A DNA stretch of 10,072 nucleotides from JANLSE01 sp038214135 (GTDB lineage Bacteria; Chloroflexota; Chloroflexia; Chloroflexales; Roseiflexaceae). Positions 1 to 6,773 of this stretch are shown here, one piece after another. Position 1 is the first letter of the stretch, and each line of letters opens with the position of its first letter. The stretch is taken from NCBI GenBank assembly GCA_038214135.1, contig JBBQSD010000179.1:1-10072 (forward strand), written 5' to 3'. Under the pieces are notes generated by a model. The model was not told the origin of the DNA. It saw nothing but the letters and a program-made list of their open reading frames with translations, and made no database searches. The translations under genes were made by a program, and so were the position numbers.

Positions 1-90
1 TGGAGGTTGTATTCATCATAAAAGCATTGTACCATAATCCGAACATATGTGCAAGTATCCGCTGAAGCGAGCTCAAGCAAGGCGCTTCCT

Positions 91-111
91 CCCACCGCTG
101 AAGCGTGTGGG
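91..111 (+). terminator. Weak hairpin upstream of the VanZ-like gene
   Basis: Bases 91-98 (CCCACCGC) pair with 103-111 through eight base pairs, with one bulged T at 106 and a TGAA tetraloop. Only three T residues follow, so it would be a poor intrinsic terminator. It could end transcription from a gene left of the window or be a leader structure for the VanZ-like gene. An 11-base direct repeat (CCGCTGAAGCG) lies at 59-69 and 95-105 and shares part of this structure. Function is inferred only from shape. Confidence 0.22.
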
Positions 112-135
112 TTTCCGCGCCTAAAGGATATATCA

Positions 136-552
136 ATGATGCAAGCACGTTTTCCCTTACATCGGGCGCTGCGGCGTTTTTGGCCGCTTGTTGTGTTGGT
201 TGGCATAATTCTGTTTCCATTTGGCTGGCTGGGTGAGCTTATGCCAGTAGTTGATCGAATGCTCGGGGCCATGTTTCCTGATGTGAATGCCCATGCGGTT
301 GGCCACACGAGCCTGTTCTTCTTCCTGGGGTTCGTGTTGCTGCTGATCTTTCCGCAACTGCGCCTGCATCCCTGGCGCTATATCACGCTGTTATTGATTG
401 TCGGAATTGGGCAGGAAGCCTTTCAACTTGCCTATAAGCAACGCCCACTGGCCTTCGATGATTTCCGCGATCTGATCACCGATATGGTTGGCGGGCTGTG
501 CGCGCTGCTGATGGTGATGGTGATTCAACGCTGGTATCGCCGACGAGCATAA
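136..552 (+). CDS. VanZ-like family integral membrane protein
   Basis: A 138-residue membrane protein with about four hydrophobic segments (near residues 16-35, 55-73, 81-93 and 114-130). The VanZ-type pattern is visible: HAVGH at 53-57 opening TM2, QEAFQ at 93-97 at the end of TM3, an arginine at 103, and the acidic stretch DDFRDLITDMVGG (108-120) leading into TM4. VanZ is named after a teicoplanin-resistance accessory protein, but most chromosomal relatives have no known function, so no resistance role should be read into it. The start at 136 is preferred because AAAGGA (123-128) lies seven bases upstream. The frame is open back to a GTG at 49, but those 29 extra residues have no family character. 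A second ATG follows at 139. The gene ends 107 bases before the nearest possible start of the decayed cytochrome region and seems to stand alone. Confidence 0.82.
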   Translation: MMQARFPLHRALRRFWPLVVLVGIILFPFGWLGELMPVVDRMLGAMFPDVNAHAVGHTSLFFFLGFVLLLIFPQLRLHPWRYITLLLIVGIGQEAFQLAYKQRPLAFDDFRDLITDMVGGLCALLMVMVIQRWYRRRA

Positions 553-556
553 TCTC

Positions 557-594
557 ACTCATCCAAACCAACCCCTCAGTTCGCTTTGGTGAGT
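557..594. other. Imperfect hairpin after the VanZ-like gene
   Basis: ACTCA (557-561) and CCAAA (563-567) pair with TTTGG (585-589) and TGAGT (590-594), giving ten base pairs with one bulged base and a 17-base loop. It begins four bases after the TAA of the VanZ-like gene, the usual place for a 3'-end structure. There is no T-tract, so it may protect or process the 3' end rather than act as a strong intrinsic terminator. The role is inferred from position. Confidence 0.35.
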
Positions 595-727
595 ATAGAG
601 GCGGATATAGAGATCTATCGATTGATATGTCTCTTGGCTGATTCAGATATGCTGCCGATTGGACGATGATCGATCGATTCTAGGGGAGAGCATTGTAGTA
701 AGCCACGCACAGGTTAGGAGGAGCGGC

Positions 728-1059
728 CTGGGTCGTATCTTGCGCTGGGCCGGGTATGCGTTTGATGGGATTGTTGGGTTGGTGATCATTGCTGCCATCA
801 CCGTGTATGCAATCAGCGAATCGCGGATGCAGAAGAATTATACGACTCAACCCCATTGAATATAACGCCAGCTGGTGCTGTTGCCGGAGGGACGGATGAA
901 CAGATCGCAACACTCATTCGAGCTGGCAAGCGACCAGATGGCTCGCTGATTAACGCATGTATGCCCTATCAGGCCTATGCTGGCATGACTGATCAGGAAA
1001 TTGATGCCATTATTATGTACCTGCGCTCGGTGCCCGCCAAGCCATTTGGTAATCGCTAA
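728..1059 (+). pseudogene. Remnant of a membrane-anchored class I cytochrome c
   Basis: Two pieces in different frames together resemble a membrane-anchored mono-haem cytochrome c. The first (about 728-858) has a short basic start, one hydrophobic anchor (GIVGLVIIAAITVYA) and a juxtamembrane SESRMQKNYTTQP, then hits TGA at 856-858 region. The second, in the next frame (859-1059), starts NITPAG and carries DEQIATLIRAGKRPDGS, then MPYQAYAGMTDQEIDAIIMYLRSVPA, the usual C-terminal part with the methionine that would be the sixth haem ligand. The CxxCH haem motif and roughly 50 residues normally between the two pieces are absent in every frame, so no functional cytochrome can be made. A strong AGGAGGAG (716-723) is followed four bases later by CTG at 728, where an ATG would be expected, which suggests the start codon is lost as well. 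An open frame also runs upstream to a TTG at 659. Family assignment rests on pattern memory. Confidence 0.7.
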
Positions 1060-1120
1060 TCCAGAGAGCAATGTAACATCAAACGCTTGTTCGTTCTATA
1101 AGAGTGTGAGAGAACATGCA

Positions 1121-1414
1121 ATGACACTCCAGATCAGCTTTAATCCAGAACAGCTTGGCTTTTTTAAGAAGGCGGGTTGGGAGGCGTACTATGATCGCAA
1201 TTGGGGGCGGGTATTGCGATTGATGGTTGCGCTCAATCACGAGGAATTTCGTATGCCCTGGCATCTGGCAGTTTTGGCGGCGTTTTATCGCAAGGCGCGT
1301 CGCTCAGTTGGCATGCAGGCAACCATGATGGCGAGCACCGCTGACTCCGTACGGACGCGATGCATCGCGCTGCTGCTGAAGCCTGCCTACAGGAAGCATT
1401 CCAGCAGCACATAA
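1121..1414 (+). CDS. Short unrecognised ORF, possibly a truncated gene
   Basis: A 97-residue ORF starting at ATG 1121 with a weak GAGAGA (1108-1113) upstream. The first two thirds look like a real soluble protein rich in aromatic residues (AGWEAYYDRNWGRVLRLMV, then NHEEFRMPW, then FYRKARRSVGM). I have a loose memory of longer, about 200-residue Chloroflexota proteins with similar blocks, in which a stretch separates the MPW block from the FYRKARR block; here they are nearly adjacent, as if an internal piece were missing. After about residue 67 the sequence becomes low quality (cysteines, serines, LLLKPAYRKHSSST) and runs 28 bases into the 3' end of the convergent acetyltransferase gene, which suggests a shifted frame. 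It follows directly on the cytochrome relic. It may be a small hypothetical gene or a second relic; function unknown. Confidence 0.45.
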   Translation: MTLQISFNPEQLGFFKKAGWEAYYDRNWGRVLRLMVALNHEEFRMPWHLAVLAAFYRKARRSVGMQATMMASTADSVRTRCIALLLKPAYRKHSSST

Positions 1415-1869
1415 TCCTGACGATACCAATGATCGGTGATTGTGCAGATTTCGCGATAGCCAGCGCGGGCCAGGCATGCCCGTGATGCAACATTATCGGT
1501 GCGCGAATCACACCAGATTTTGTGAACACCAGCAGCACGGCGGGCCGTGTGGAGTGCATTGATCAGGGCTGTTCCAACCCCATGGCCCGTATACCCAAGC
1601 CTTGCGCCAAACCAGGAGAGCCAGTATGGGCCATCATCGGCGCAGTTGATACAGAAGCCGATCATGGCCTCATTCTGTTCGGCAACCAACACCGCATCGG
1701 GATCGCCCGCAATTTGTTTGGCAAGATACGCCCCTGTATAGATGGCGATTTCGGTACGGCGAGCCTCGGCATTATAGAAATCGAGCGTCTCAATCACCGC
1801 ACAGAGCATCTCTGAGATTGCGCCTGCCTCCTCTGCTCGCATCCGCCGAACCCGGATTGCATCGGCCAT
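1387..1869 (-). CDS. GNAT family N-acetyltransferase
   Basis: A 160-residue protein of normal single-domain GNAT length, predicted to transfer an acetyl group from acetyl-CoA to an amine; the substrate cannot be told. It opens with IRVRRMRAEEAGAISEML, the typical first strand and helix. A central strand (AVLVAEQNEAMIGFCI, about 59-74) follows, then WLSWFGARLGYTGHGVGTALI (83-103), containing the GxGxG-like acetyl-CoA pyrophosphate loop at 95-99. The usual R/Q at the start of that motif is T94 here. DNVASRACLARAGYREI (125-141) is the conserved motif B segment. The start at 1869 is chosen because GGAGGT (1876-1881, minus strand) sits six bases upstream; the frame extends to 1926 but that part is low-complexity and lies in the hairpin region. 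It lies 132 bases downstream of the deacetylase gene on the same strand and converges on the short + strand ORF, overlapping it by 28 bases. Confidence 0.85.
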   Translation of the reverse strand: MADAIRVRRMRAEEAGAISEMLCAVIETLDFYNAEARRTEIAIYTGAYLAKQIAGDPDAVLVAEQNEAMIGFCINCADDGPYWLSWFGARLGYTGHGVGTALINALHTARRAAGVHKIWCDSRTDNVASRACLARAGYREICTITDHWYRQDYVLLECFL

Positions 1870-1895
1870 ATGGGTACCTCCGCAACTGGCAGAAA

Positions 1896-1966
1896 GAACA
1901 AGAGAGCAAGAAGAACAAAAGAACATTCGACAAGATGCAGATGTTCGCTTGTTCTCTTGCTCGTTC
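1896..1966 (-). promoter_or_regulatory. Long imperfect hairpin in the deacetylase-GNAT spacer
   Basis: The left arm (1896-1926) and right arm (1941-1966) pair in blocks: 1921-1926 with 1941-1946, 1913-1918 with 1949-1954, 1912 with 1955, 1904-1910 with 1956-1962, and 1896-1899 with 1963-1966. That is about 24 base pairs, broken by a 2x2 internal loop, a one-base bulge and a four-base bulge, with a 14-base loop at 1927-1940. The + strand of the left arm is almost purely purine and carries AGAACA three times. In the minus-strand transcript it would fold 15 bases before the GNAT Shine-Dalgarno site and about 36 bases after the deacetylase stop. It could be an attenuator, an mRNA processing or stability element, or a small repeat relic. 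No strong U-tract follows. Confidence 0.5.
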
Positions 1967-2001
1967 CAAGCGATAAACCAAGAAGCAAAGCGTAGGGGTG
2001 A

Positions 2002-2757
2002 TTATGTCGTTACCTGTGGTTCTGGTGGCCGCCGATCAAGATTAACGAACACAAATGCTTCGGCATATTCGCAATCGATTCCAGCTGCACGAGCGCCATC
2101 TGCACCCTGAGCAGCAAACGAGCGAATCATATCCTGAAATGGCCAGTTGCCTACCTGTGTTACGTGGGCTGCTAGCGACGCGATTTTGGCCTCAATGTCG
2201 CGTTGATCAAGAGCAACCCAGAGTGTTGGATTTGCAGTTGCGGCAAGATACACATAGGTTACATCATGAGGCTCTAGCTGTTCCTCAAGCAGTTCTGGGG
2301 CGGCCAAGCGTGTATTGGCGAGTGGCATAATTGCCGCCATTGTTGTTTCGCCAGCTGCACGATGATCGGGGTGATTCAAATAGGTTGGGCTGTAGAAAAA
2401 CTGCGGATCACTTGTTACAATGGTATCAGGGCGAATCTGTCGGATGACACGAGCGATCCGAAGGCGCAAATCTATCGTATTCATAAGGCGACCATCTGGT
2501 TGGCCGAGGAATGTGTACGAAGCCACGCCAAAATATGCACCAGCCGCACGTTGCTCCTCACGGCGCATGGTGGCGAGGATTGCTGGTGTTAATGAGGGAT
2601 CGCGGCTACCACTGTTCCCGTCTGTCAGCAGGCAATAGTGGATTTCGGTACCGTTACGTGCCCAACGTGCGATTGTGCCGCCAGCCATAAATTCAATATC
2701 ATCGGGATGGGCCATTATTGCCAGCACTCGCTGCGGCTGGAAAGGAAGATCAGTCAC
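2002..2757 (-). CDS. PIG-L/LmbE family metal-dependent deacetylase
   Basis: A 251-residue protein with the full PIG-L signature. These are zinc-dependent enzymes that remove N-acetyl groups from sugars, such as GlcNAc-Ins in MshB, N,N'-diacetylchitobiose-like substrates, or GlcNAc-malate in BshB. The first strand leads to MAHPDDIE (15-22), giving zinc ligands H17 and D20 with D19 as likely base. LTDGNSGSRDP (44-54) is the conserved second-strand loop, RREEQRAAGAYFGV (65-78) the conserved helix, FLGQPDGRL (83-91) the third loop, and NHPDHRAAGE (128-137) provides H132 as third zinc ligand. The extra middle segment and the C-terminal AEAFVFVNL are typical. The substrate is undecided; nothing nearby suggests mycothiol or bacillithiol synthesis. 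The start is GTG at 2757, supported by GAGGT (2764-2768, minus strand) six bases upstream. It is divergent from rpoB and may be co-transcribed with the GNAT gene. Confidence 0.88.
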   Translation of the reverse strand: MTDLPFQPQRVLAIMAHPDDIEFMAGGTIARWARNGTEIHYCLLTDGNSGSRDPSLTPAILATMRREEQRAAGAYFGVASYTFLGQPDGRLMNTIDLRLRIARVIRQIRPDTIVTSDPQFFYSPTYLNHPDHRAAGETTMAAIMPLANTRLAAPELLEEQLEPHDVTYVYLAATANPTLWVALDQRDIEAKIASLAAHVTQVGNWPFQDMIRSFAAQGADGARAAGIDCEYAEAFVFVNLDRRPPEPQVTT

Positions 2758-2791
2758 TTCTATACCTCATACTGCAATGCGTTTCAACACT

Positions 2792-2800
2792 ATTGTAGCA
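2792..2800 (-). promoter_or_regulatory. Extended -10 promoter candidate for the deacetylase gene
   Basis: On the minus strand, TGCTACAAT reads from 2800 to 2792: a TACAAT hexamer (one mismatch to TATAAT) with the TGn extension. No good -35 is seen; the expected -35 position (about 2815-2820) falls inside the AGGAATATTCCT palindrome. Transcription would start near 2785 and leave a leader of about 28 bases before the GTG at 2757. TGn-extended promoters can work without a -35, which fits. Confidence 0.5.
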
Positions 2801-2807
2801 CTTTGGA

Positions 2808-2834
2808 CACATGAGGAATATTCCTTGACATGTG
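2808..2834. promoter_or_regulatory. Composite palindrome between divergent promoters (candidate operator)
   Basis: AGGAATATTCCT (2814-2825) is a perfect 12-bp palindrome. It is flanked by CACATG (2808-2813) and CATGTG (2829-2834), a second perfect inverted pair with three extra bases on the right. The right part covers the rpoB -35 (2825-2830) and the inner palindrome sits where the -35 of the divergent deacetylase promoter would be. This is a good position for a dimeric regulator affecting both directions. No cognate regulator is encoded in the window. Confidence 0.45.
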
Positions 2835-2853
2835 CTCCAAGAAGTGGTATCAT
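2825..2853 (+). promoter_or_regulatory. Sigma-70-type promoter of rpoB
   Basis: TTGACA (2825-2830, perfect consensus) and TATCAT (2848-2853, one mismatch) are separated by exactly 17 bases. Transcription should start near 2860, leaving a leader of about 205 bases before the rpoB ATG. The transcript would begin with the small hairpin CGCA-ATA-TGCG (2861-2871), which runs into the GGGAGG of the leader ORF. Confidence 0.78.
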
Positions 2854-2884
2854 TGCTTTTCGCAATATGCGGGAGGTATTAAAC

Positions 2885-3004
2885 GTGAGCATGATGAACG
2901 ACCAGAATGATCGCATCCGCTCACAGGCCACTCGTTATCCAGTATTGCTCGAATTCTCATCCTCACGAACGCCGGTCCAGCGGTGTCTATCCATCGTCGG
3001 GTAG
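2885..3004 (+). CDS. Candidate 39-codon leader ORF upstream of rpoB
   Basis: GGGAGG (2871-2876) lies eight bases before GTG 2885, which opens a 39-codon frame ending in TAG at 3002-3004. Two in-frame ATG codons (2891 and 2894) follow and could serve instead, at a longer distance. The peptide starts MMNDQNDRIRSQATRYPVLL and has no recognised domain, membrane segment or run of one amino acid. It lies wholly in the predicted rpoB leader, 60 bases before the rpoB ATG. It could be a regulatory leader peptide, a small protein, or a chance frame. The Shine-Dalgarno match is the main support. A frame extension to 2675 exists but runs antisense to the deacetylase gene and was discarded. Confidence 0.38.
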   Translation: MSMMNDQNDRIRSQATRYPVLLEFSSSRTPVQRCLSIVG

Positions 3005-3049
3005 CATCAAGGAATGGGTTGTTCGTGCTTTTGGCATGTAGGAAAACTC

Positions 3050-3060
3050 AGGAGCGAGGT
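3050..3060 (+). promoter_or_regulatory. Ribosome binding site deciding the rpoB start
   Basis: AGGAG (3050-3054) lies ten bases and GAGGT (3056-3060) four bases before ATG 3065. The in-frame upstream ATG at 3014 has only AAGGA directly abutting it, with no spacing, so 3065 is the better start. GGCATG (3033-3038) can pair with CATGCC (3064-3069), which includes the start codon and would leave the binding site in a 25-base loop. Confidence 0.65.
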
Positions 3061-3064
3061 GCCC

Positions 3065-6000
3065 ATGCCCCCCTTGACCGAAAGTGTTGTGCTTCAGCCG
3101 TTAATTCTGCCCAATGACCCGGGTATTGACGGATTGCACCGTGGAAAGATCCAGCGACGTTCATTTGCTCGGATTCAGGATGCCATTGATCTGCCGACGC
3201 TTATTGAAACCCAGATCAACAGTTTTGATTGGTTTCGGAAGGAAGGCTTGCGCGAGTTATTCGATGAGATCTCGCCAATCACCGACTTTACCGGCAAGAA
3301 CATGGAACTGCGGTTTCTCGACTATCAATTCGGCGATCCGCGCTATGACGAATATGAGTGCCGTGAGCGCGACATGACATTTGCCGCTCCATTGCGGGTG
3401 AATGTTCAGCTTCGCGTTCTTTCGACTGGTGAGCTTAAGGAGAGTGAAATCTTCCTTGGCGATTTCCCGTTGATGACTGAGAATGGCACCTTTGTGATCA
3501 ATGGTGCTGAACGTGTGGTTGTTTCGCAGCTTATTCGTTCACCAGGTGTATATTTCAAAGAGGAAAAGGATCCAACCAGTGGCCGTGGGTTGCATTCAGC
3601 CAAGCTTATTCCGAACCGGGGTGCCTGGTTGGAATTCGAGACGAACAAGCGCGATGTTATCTCAGTAAAAGTTGATCGGAAACGCAAGATTCCGGTGACG
3701 ATCCTGCTGCGGGCCGTTCTGGGTTGGCAATCACAACCAGATGGAACCGGCCACTGGTATCCAGATAATGAGTTTGATCAGCATGGGCGCGATGAGGAAA
3801 TCATCAAGCTGTTTGAGCATCTTGATGGCGCTTCTGAACATCAGTATATGAAGGTGACGCTGGATAAAGATCCGGCTCGCCATTGCAAAGAAGCACTCAT
3901 GGAGCTGTACAAGCGGCTCCGGCCTGGTGATCCGCCAACGCTTGAGAATGCCCGAAACCTGATTGAATCGCTGCTGTTCAACCCACGCCGCTATGATCTG
4001 GCGAAAGTGGGGCGCTATAAGCTCAACAAGAACCTGTGGGAGCGCGAGGCGCGGAATGAGGCGCGTGCCAAGGCACCTGATTATAAGGTGCGCGTGTTGT
4101 TGCCGGATGATATCTTCAAGATCGTTGAGCGGATTATTCAGTTGAATAATGGTGTGCCAGGGATGCACGCCGATGATATTGATCACCTTGGCAACCGGCG
4201 TGTCCGCACCGTTGGCGAGTTGATCCAGCAGCAGTTCCGGGTTGGCCTGTTGCGTATGGAGCGTGTGATCAAGGAGCGTATGTCGCTTCAGGATCCAGAA
4301 ACAGCTACGCCAAATGCACTCGTTAATATTCGCCCGGTTGTTGCGGCGATGCGCGAGTTCTTTGGTGGTTCACAGCTATCGCAATTCATGGATCAGACGA
4401 ACCCGTTGGCTGAATTGACCAACAAGCGGCGTCTTTCGGCGCTTGGCCCTGGTGGTCTGAGCCGTGATCGAGCTGGTTTCGAGGTTCGTGACGTTCACCA
4501 ATCGCACTATGGCCGGATCTGCCCGGTGGAGACGCCGGAAGGCCCGAACATTGGCCTGATCGGTACGATGTCGACTTTTGCCCGTGTCAATGAGATGGGC
4601 TTCCTGGAAACGCCATATCGTAAGGTCTACCGCGAGATTCTGAATGCGAATGAATGGCTGCGGCAGGGCTTGCTGTTGCGCGATGTCAAGGACGTTCGTA
4701 GTGGCGATCTGATTGCACCGCGTGGCTCGAAGGTCGATGCGGAACTCGCGAAGCGCTTGACGATCAATATGCTTCGTGGGCAGAATCTGCGCGAGGATAT
4801 TGTCGACCCAGCGACTGAAAAGCTGATTGCGGAGGCTGGTAAGGAAATTACTCGCGCATTGGCCGAACAGATTGTTGAGACGCCGCTGCGTACGATCAAG
4901 ATCCGGCCAGTCGTCTCGCAGGAGGTCGATTACCTTTCTGCCGATGAAGAAGAGAAGTTTGTTGTTGCTCAGGCGAACGCACCACTTGATGAGCATAACC
5001 GCTTTAAGGATGGCTCAGTCTCGTGTCGATTCAGCGGTGATTTTGATGATGTGCCGATCGACCGGATCGACTATATGGATGTTTCGCCGAAACAGGTTGT
5101 TTCGGTCTCAACGGCACTGATTCCATTCCTTGAGCACGATGATGCCAACCGTGCGTTGATGGGTTCGAACATGCAGCGCCAGGCGGTGCCGTTGTTGCGC
5201 CCAGATGCGCCAATCGTCGGCACGGGTATGGAGCATATGGCAGCCCGCGATAGTGGCCAGGTGGTGGTTTCGAAGGGTGATGGGATCGTTCTTTCGGGAA
5301 CGGGCGATAAGATTACTATTCTGGAGGATAGTGGGCTAGAACGCAGCTATCGGTTGCGTAAGTTCATGCGTTCGAACCAGGATACGTGTATCAATCAGCG
5401 GCCAAGTGTGCTGCGTGGGCAGCGGGTTCGCAAGGGCGAGATCATCGCCGATAGTTCTAGCACCGATAATGGCGAGTTGGCGCTTGGGCAGAATGTTCTG
5501 GTTTCGTTTATTCCCTGGGAGGGTGGCAACTTCGAGGACGCCATTCTGGTTTCGGAGCGGTTGGTGCGCGAGGATATCTTCACCTCGATCCATATCGAGA
5601 AGTATGAAGTTGAGGCGCGTGACACGAAGCTTGGGCCTGAGGAAATCACCCGCGATATTCCGAATGTCGGGCAGGATAGCCTACGCAATCTGGATGATCG
5701 TGGCATCATCTATATTGGCGCTGAGGTTCAGCCAAACGATATTCTGGTTGGCAAGATCACGCCGAAGGGCGAGACAGATCTAACGGCGGAGGAGCGTTTG
5801 CTGCGGGCGATCTTTGGTGAGAAGGCCCGTGAAGTGAAGGACTCATCGCTGCGTGTGCCGAATGGTGTTCGCGGTAAAGTCATCGATGTGAAGGTCTTCA
5901 CTCGTGATGACGATATCGAGTTGCCGGTTGGTGTGAACCAGCAGGTGCAGGTCATGTTGTGCCAGAAGCGAAAGATTTCTGCTGGTGACAAGATGGCCGG

Positions 6001-6757
6001 TCGGCATGGAAACAAGGGTGTTGTTTCGCGGGTATTGCCAATTGAGGATATGCCGTTCTTGCCGGATGGCACGCCTGTCGATATCATTCTGAACCCGATT
6101 GGTGTTCCGAGCCGTATGAATATCGGCCAGATCCTTGAGACGCACCTTGGCTGGGCTGCGGCACGGTTGGGCTTCCGCGTGGCGACACCGGTGTTCGATG
6201 GGGCCAGCGAGCTGCAGATCAAGGATATGCTTGAGACGGCTGAACTGCCTCGCGATGGCAAGATTACGCTCTACGATGGGCGAACAGGTATGGCATTTAA
6301 TAACCCGGTGACGGTTGGCTACATCTATATGTTGAAGCTAGCCCACTTGGTTGAAGATAAGATCCACGCACGGTCGACCGGCCCCTACAGCTTGGTCACG
6401 CAGCAACCGTTGGGTGGTAAGGCGCAGTTTGGTGGCCAGCGCTTTGGTGAAATGGAGGTCTGGGCGCTTGAGGCCTATGGCGCAGCCTACATTCTTCAAG
6501 AGATGCTGACCGTTAAATCCGATGATGTGGTTGGCCGGGTCAAGACCTATGAGGCGATTGTGAAGGGCGAGCCGATCCAGGAAGCTGGCGTGCCTGAATC
6601 ATTCAAGGTGTTGATCAAGGAACTCCAATCGCTTGGCCTCTCGGTTGAAGTGCTGAGCGCCGATGAGACCCCGGTTGAGCTGACGGATGATGTCGATAGT
6701 GACCTTGCGGCGCTTGATGGCATCAACCTGAGCGGGATGGAGCGCGGAGAATTCTAA
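3065..6757 (+). CDS. rpoB: DNA-directed RNA polymerase subunit beta
   Basis: The complete beta subunit, 1230 residues from ATG 3065. It is shorter than the 1342-residue E. coli protein, mainly through lacking the E. coli-type lineage inserts. With beta' it forms the catalytic core of RNA polymerase in the cytoplasm. The N-terminal protrusion and lobe region includes FVINGAERVVVSQLIRSPG. The rifampicin cluster I follows (SQLSQFMDQTNPLAELTNKR, about 438-457, then RLSALGPGGLSRDRAGFEV), then CPVETPEGPNIGLI (486-499). DKMAGRHGNKG holds K976 and K984, matching E. coli K1065 and K1073 near the nucleotide. GVPSRMNIGQILETHLG and the C-terminal clamp GGKAQFGGQRFGEMEVWALEAYGA are present. One notable residue is N453, where E. 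coli has H526. The gene has its own promoter at 2825-2853 and is not preceded by rplL. It ends in TAA, 241 bases before rpoC. Confidence 0.98.
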   Translation: MPPLTESVVLQPLILPNDPGIDGLHRGKIQRRSFARIQDAIDLPTLIETQINSFDWFRKEGLRELFDEISPITDFTGKNMELRFLDYQFGDPRYDEYECRERDMTFAAPLRVNVQLRVLSTGELKESEIFLGDFPLMTENGTFVINGAERVVVSQLIRSPGVYFKEEKDPTSGRGLHSAKLIPNRGAWLEFETNKRDVISVKVDRKRKIPVTILLRAVLGWQSQPDGTGHWYPDNEFDQHGRDEEIIKLFEHLDGASEHQYMKVTLDKDPARHCKEALMELYKRLRPGDPPTLENARNLIESLLFNPRRYDLAKVGRYKLNKNLWEREARNEARAKAPDYKVRVLLPDDIFKIVERIIQLNNGVPGMHADDIDHLGNRRVRTVGELIQQQFRVGLLRMERVIKERMSLQDPETATPNALVNIRPVVAAMREFFGGSQLSQFMDQTNPLAELTNKRRLSALGPGGLSRDRAGFEVRDVHQSHYGRICPVETPEGPNIGLIGTMSTFARVNEMGFLETPYRKVYREILNANEWLRQGLLLRDVKDVRSGDLIAPRGSKVDAELAKRLTINMLRGQNLREDIVDPATEKLIAEAGKEITRALAEQIVETPLRTIKIRPVVSQEVDYLSADEEEKFVVAQANAPLDEHNRFKDGSVSCRFSGDFDDVPIDRIDYMDVSPKQVVSVSTALIPFLEHDDANRALMGSNMQRQAVPLLRPDAPIVGTGMEHMAARDSGQVVVSKGDGIVLSGTGDKITILEDSGLERSYRLRKFMRSNQDTCINQRPSVLRGQRVRKGEIIADSSSTDNGELALGQNVLVSFIPWEGGNFEDAILVSERLVREDIFTSIHIEKYEVEARDTKLGPEEITRDIPNVGQDSLRNLDDRGIIYIGAEVQPNDILVGKITPKGETDLTAEERLLRAIFGEKAREVKDSSLRVPNGVRGKVIDVKVFTRDDDIELPVGVNQQVQVMLCQKRKISAGDKMAGRHGNKGVVSRVLPIEDMPFLPDGTPVDIILNPIGVPSRMNIGQILETHLGWAAARLGFRVATPVFDGASELQIKDMLETAELPRDGKITLYDGRTGMAFNNPVTVGYIYMLKLAHLVEDKIHARSTGPYSLVTQQPLGGKAQFGGQRFGEMEVWALEAYGAAYILQEMLTVKSDDVVGRVKTYEAIVKGEPIQEAGVPESFKVLIKELQSLGLSVEVLSADETPVELTDDVDSDLAALDGINLSGMERGEF

Positions 6758-6773
6758 CCCACCCGAAACCGTG

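Noticed and set aside
1..40. Promoter for the VanZ-like gene (CATAAT at 33-38)
   Set aside because: The -10-like hexamer has no -35 at a 16-18 base distance, and the site is too close to the window edge to judge.
1522..1815. 97-codon + strand ORF
   Set aside because: Antisense to the GNAT gene, which has clear motifs and a good ribosome site; this frame has neither.
3014..3064. 17-codon N-terminal extension of rpoB from ATG 3014
   Set aside because: The only ribosome-site-like bases abut the ATG, while ATG 3065 has AGGAG and GAGGT at workable distances; the extension does not look like a beta N-terminus.
4376..4996. 206-codon minus-strand ORF inside rpoB
   Set aside because: Antisense to well-conserved rpoB sequence, with no domain resemblance.
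5728..6261. 177-codon minus-strand ORF inside rpoB
   Set aside because: Antisense to the conserved DKMAGRHGNKG region of rpoB; a shadow frame.
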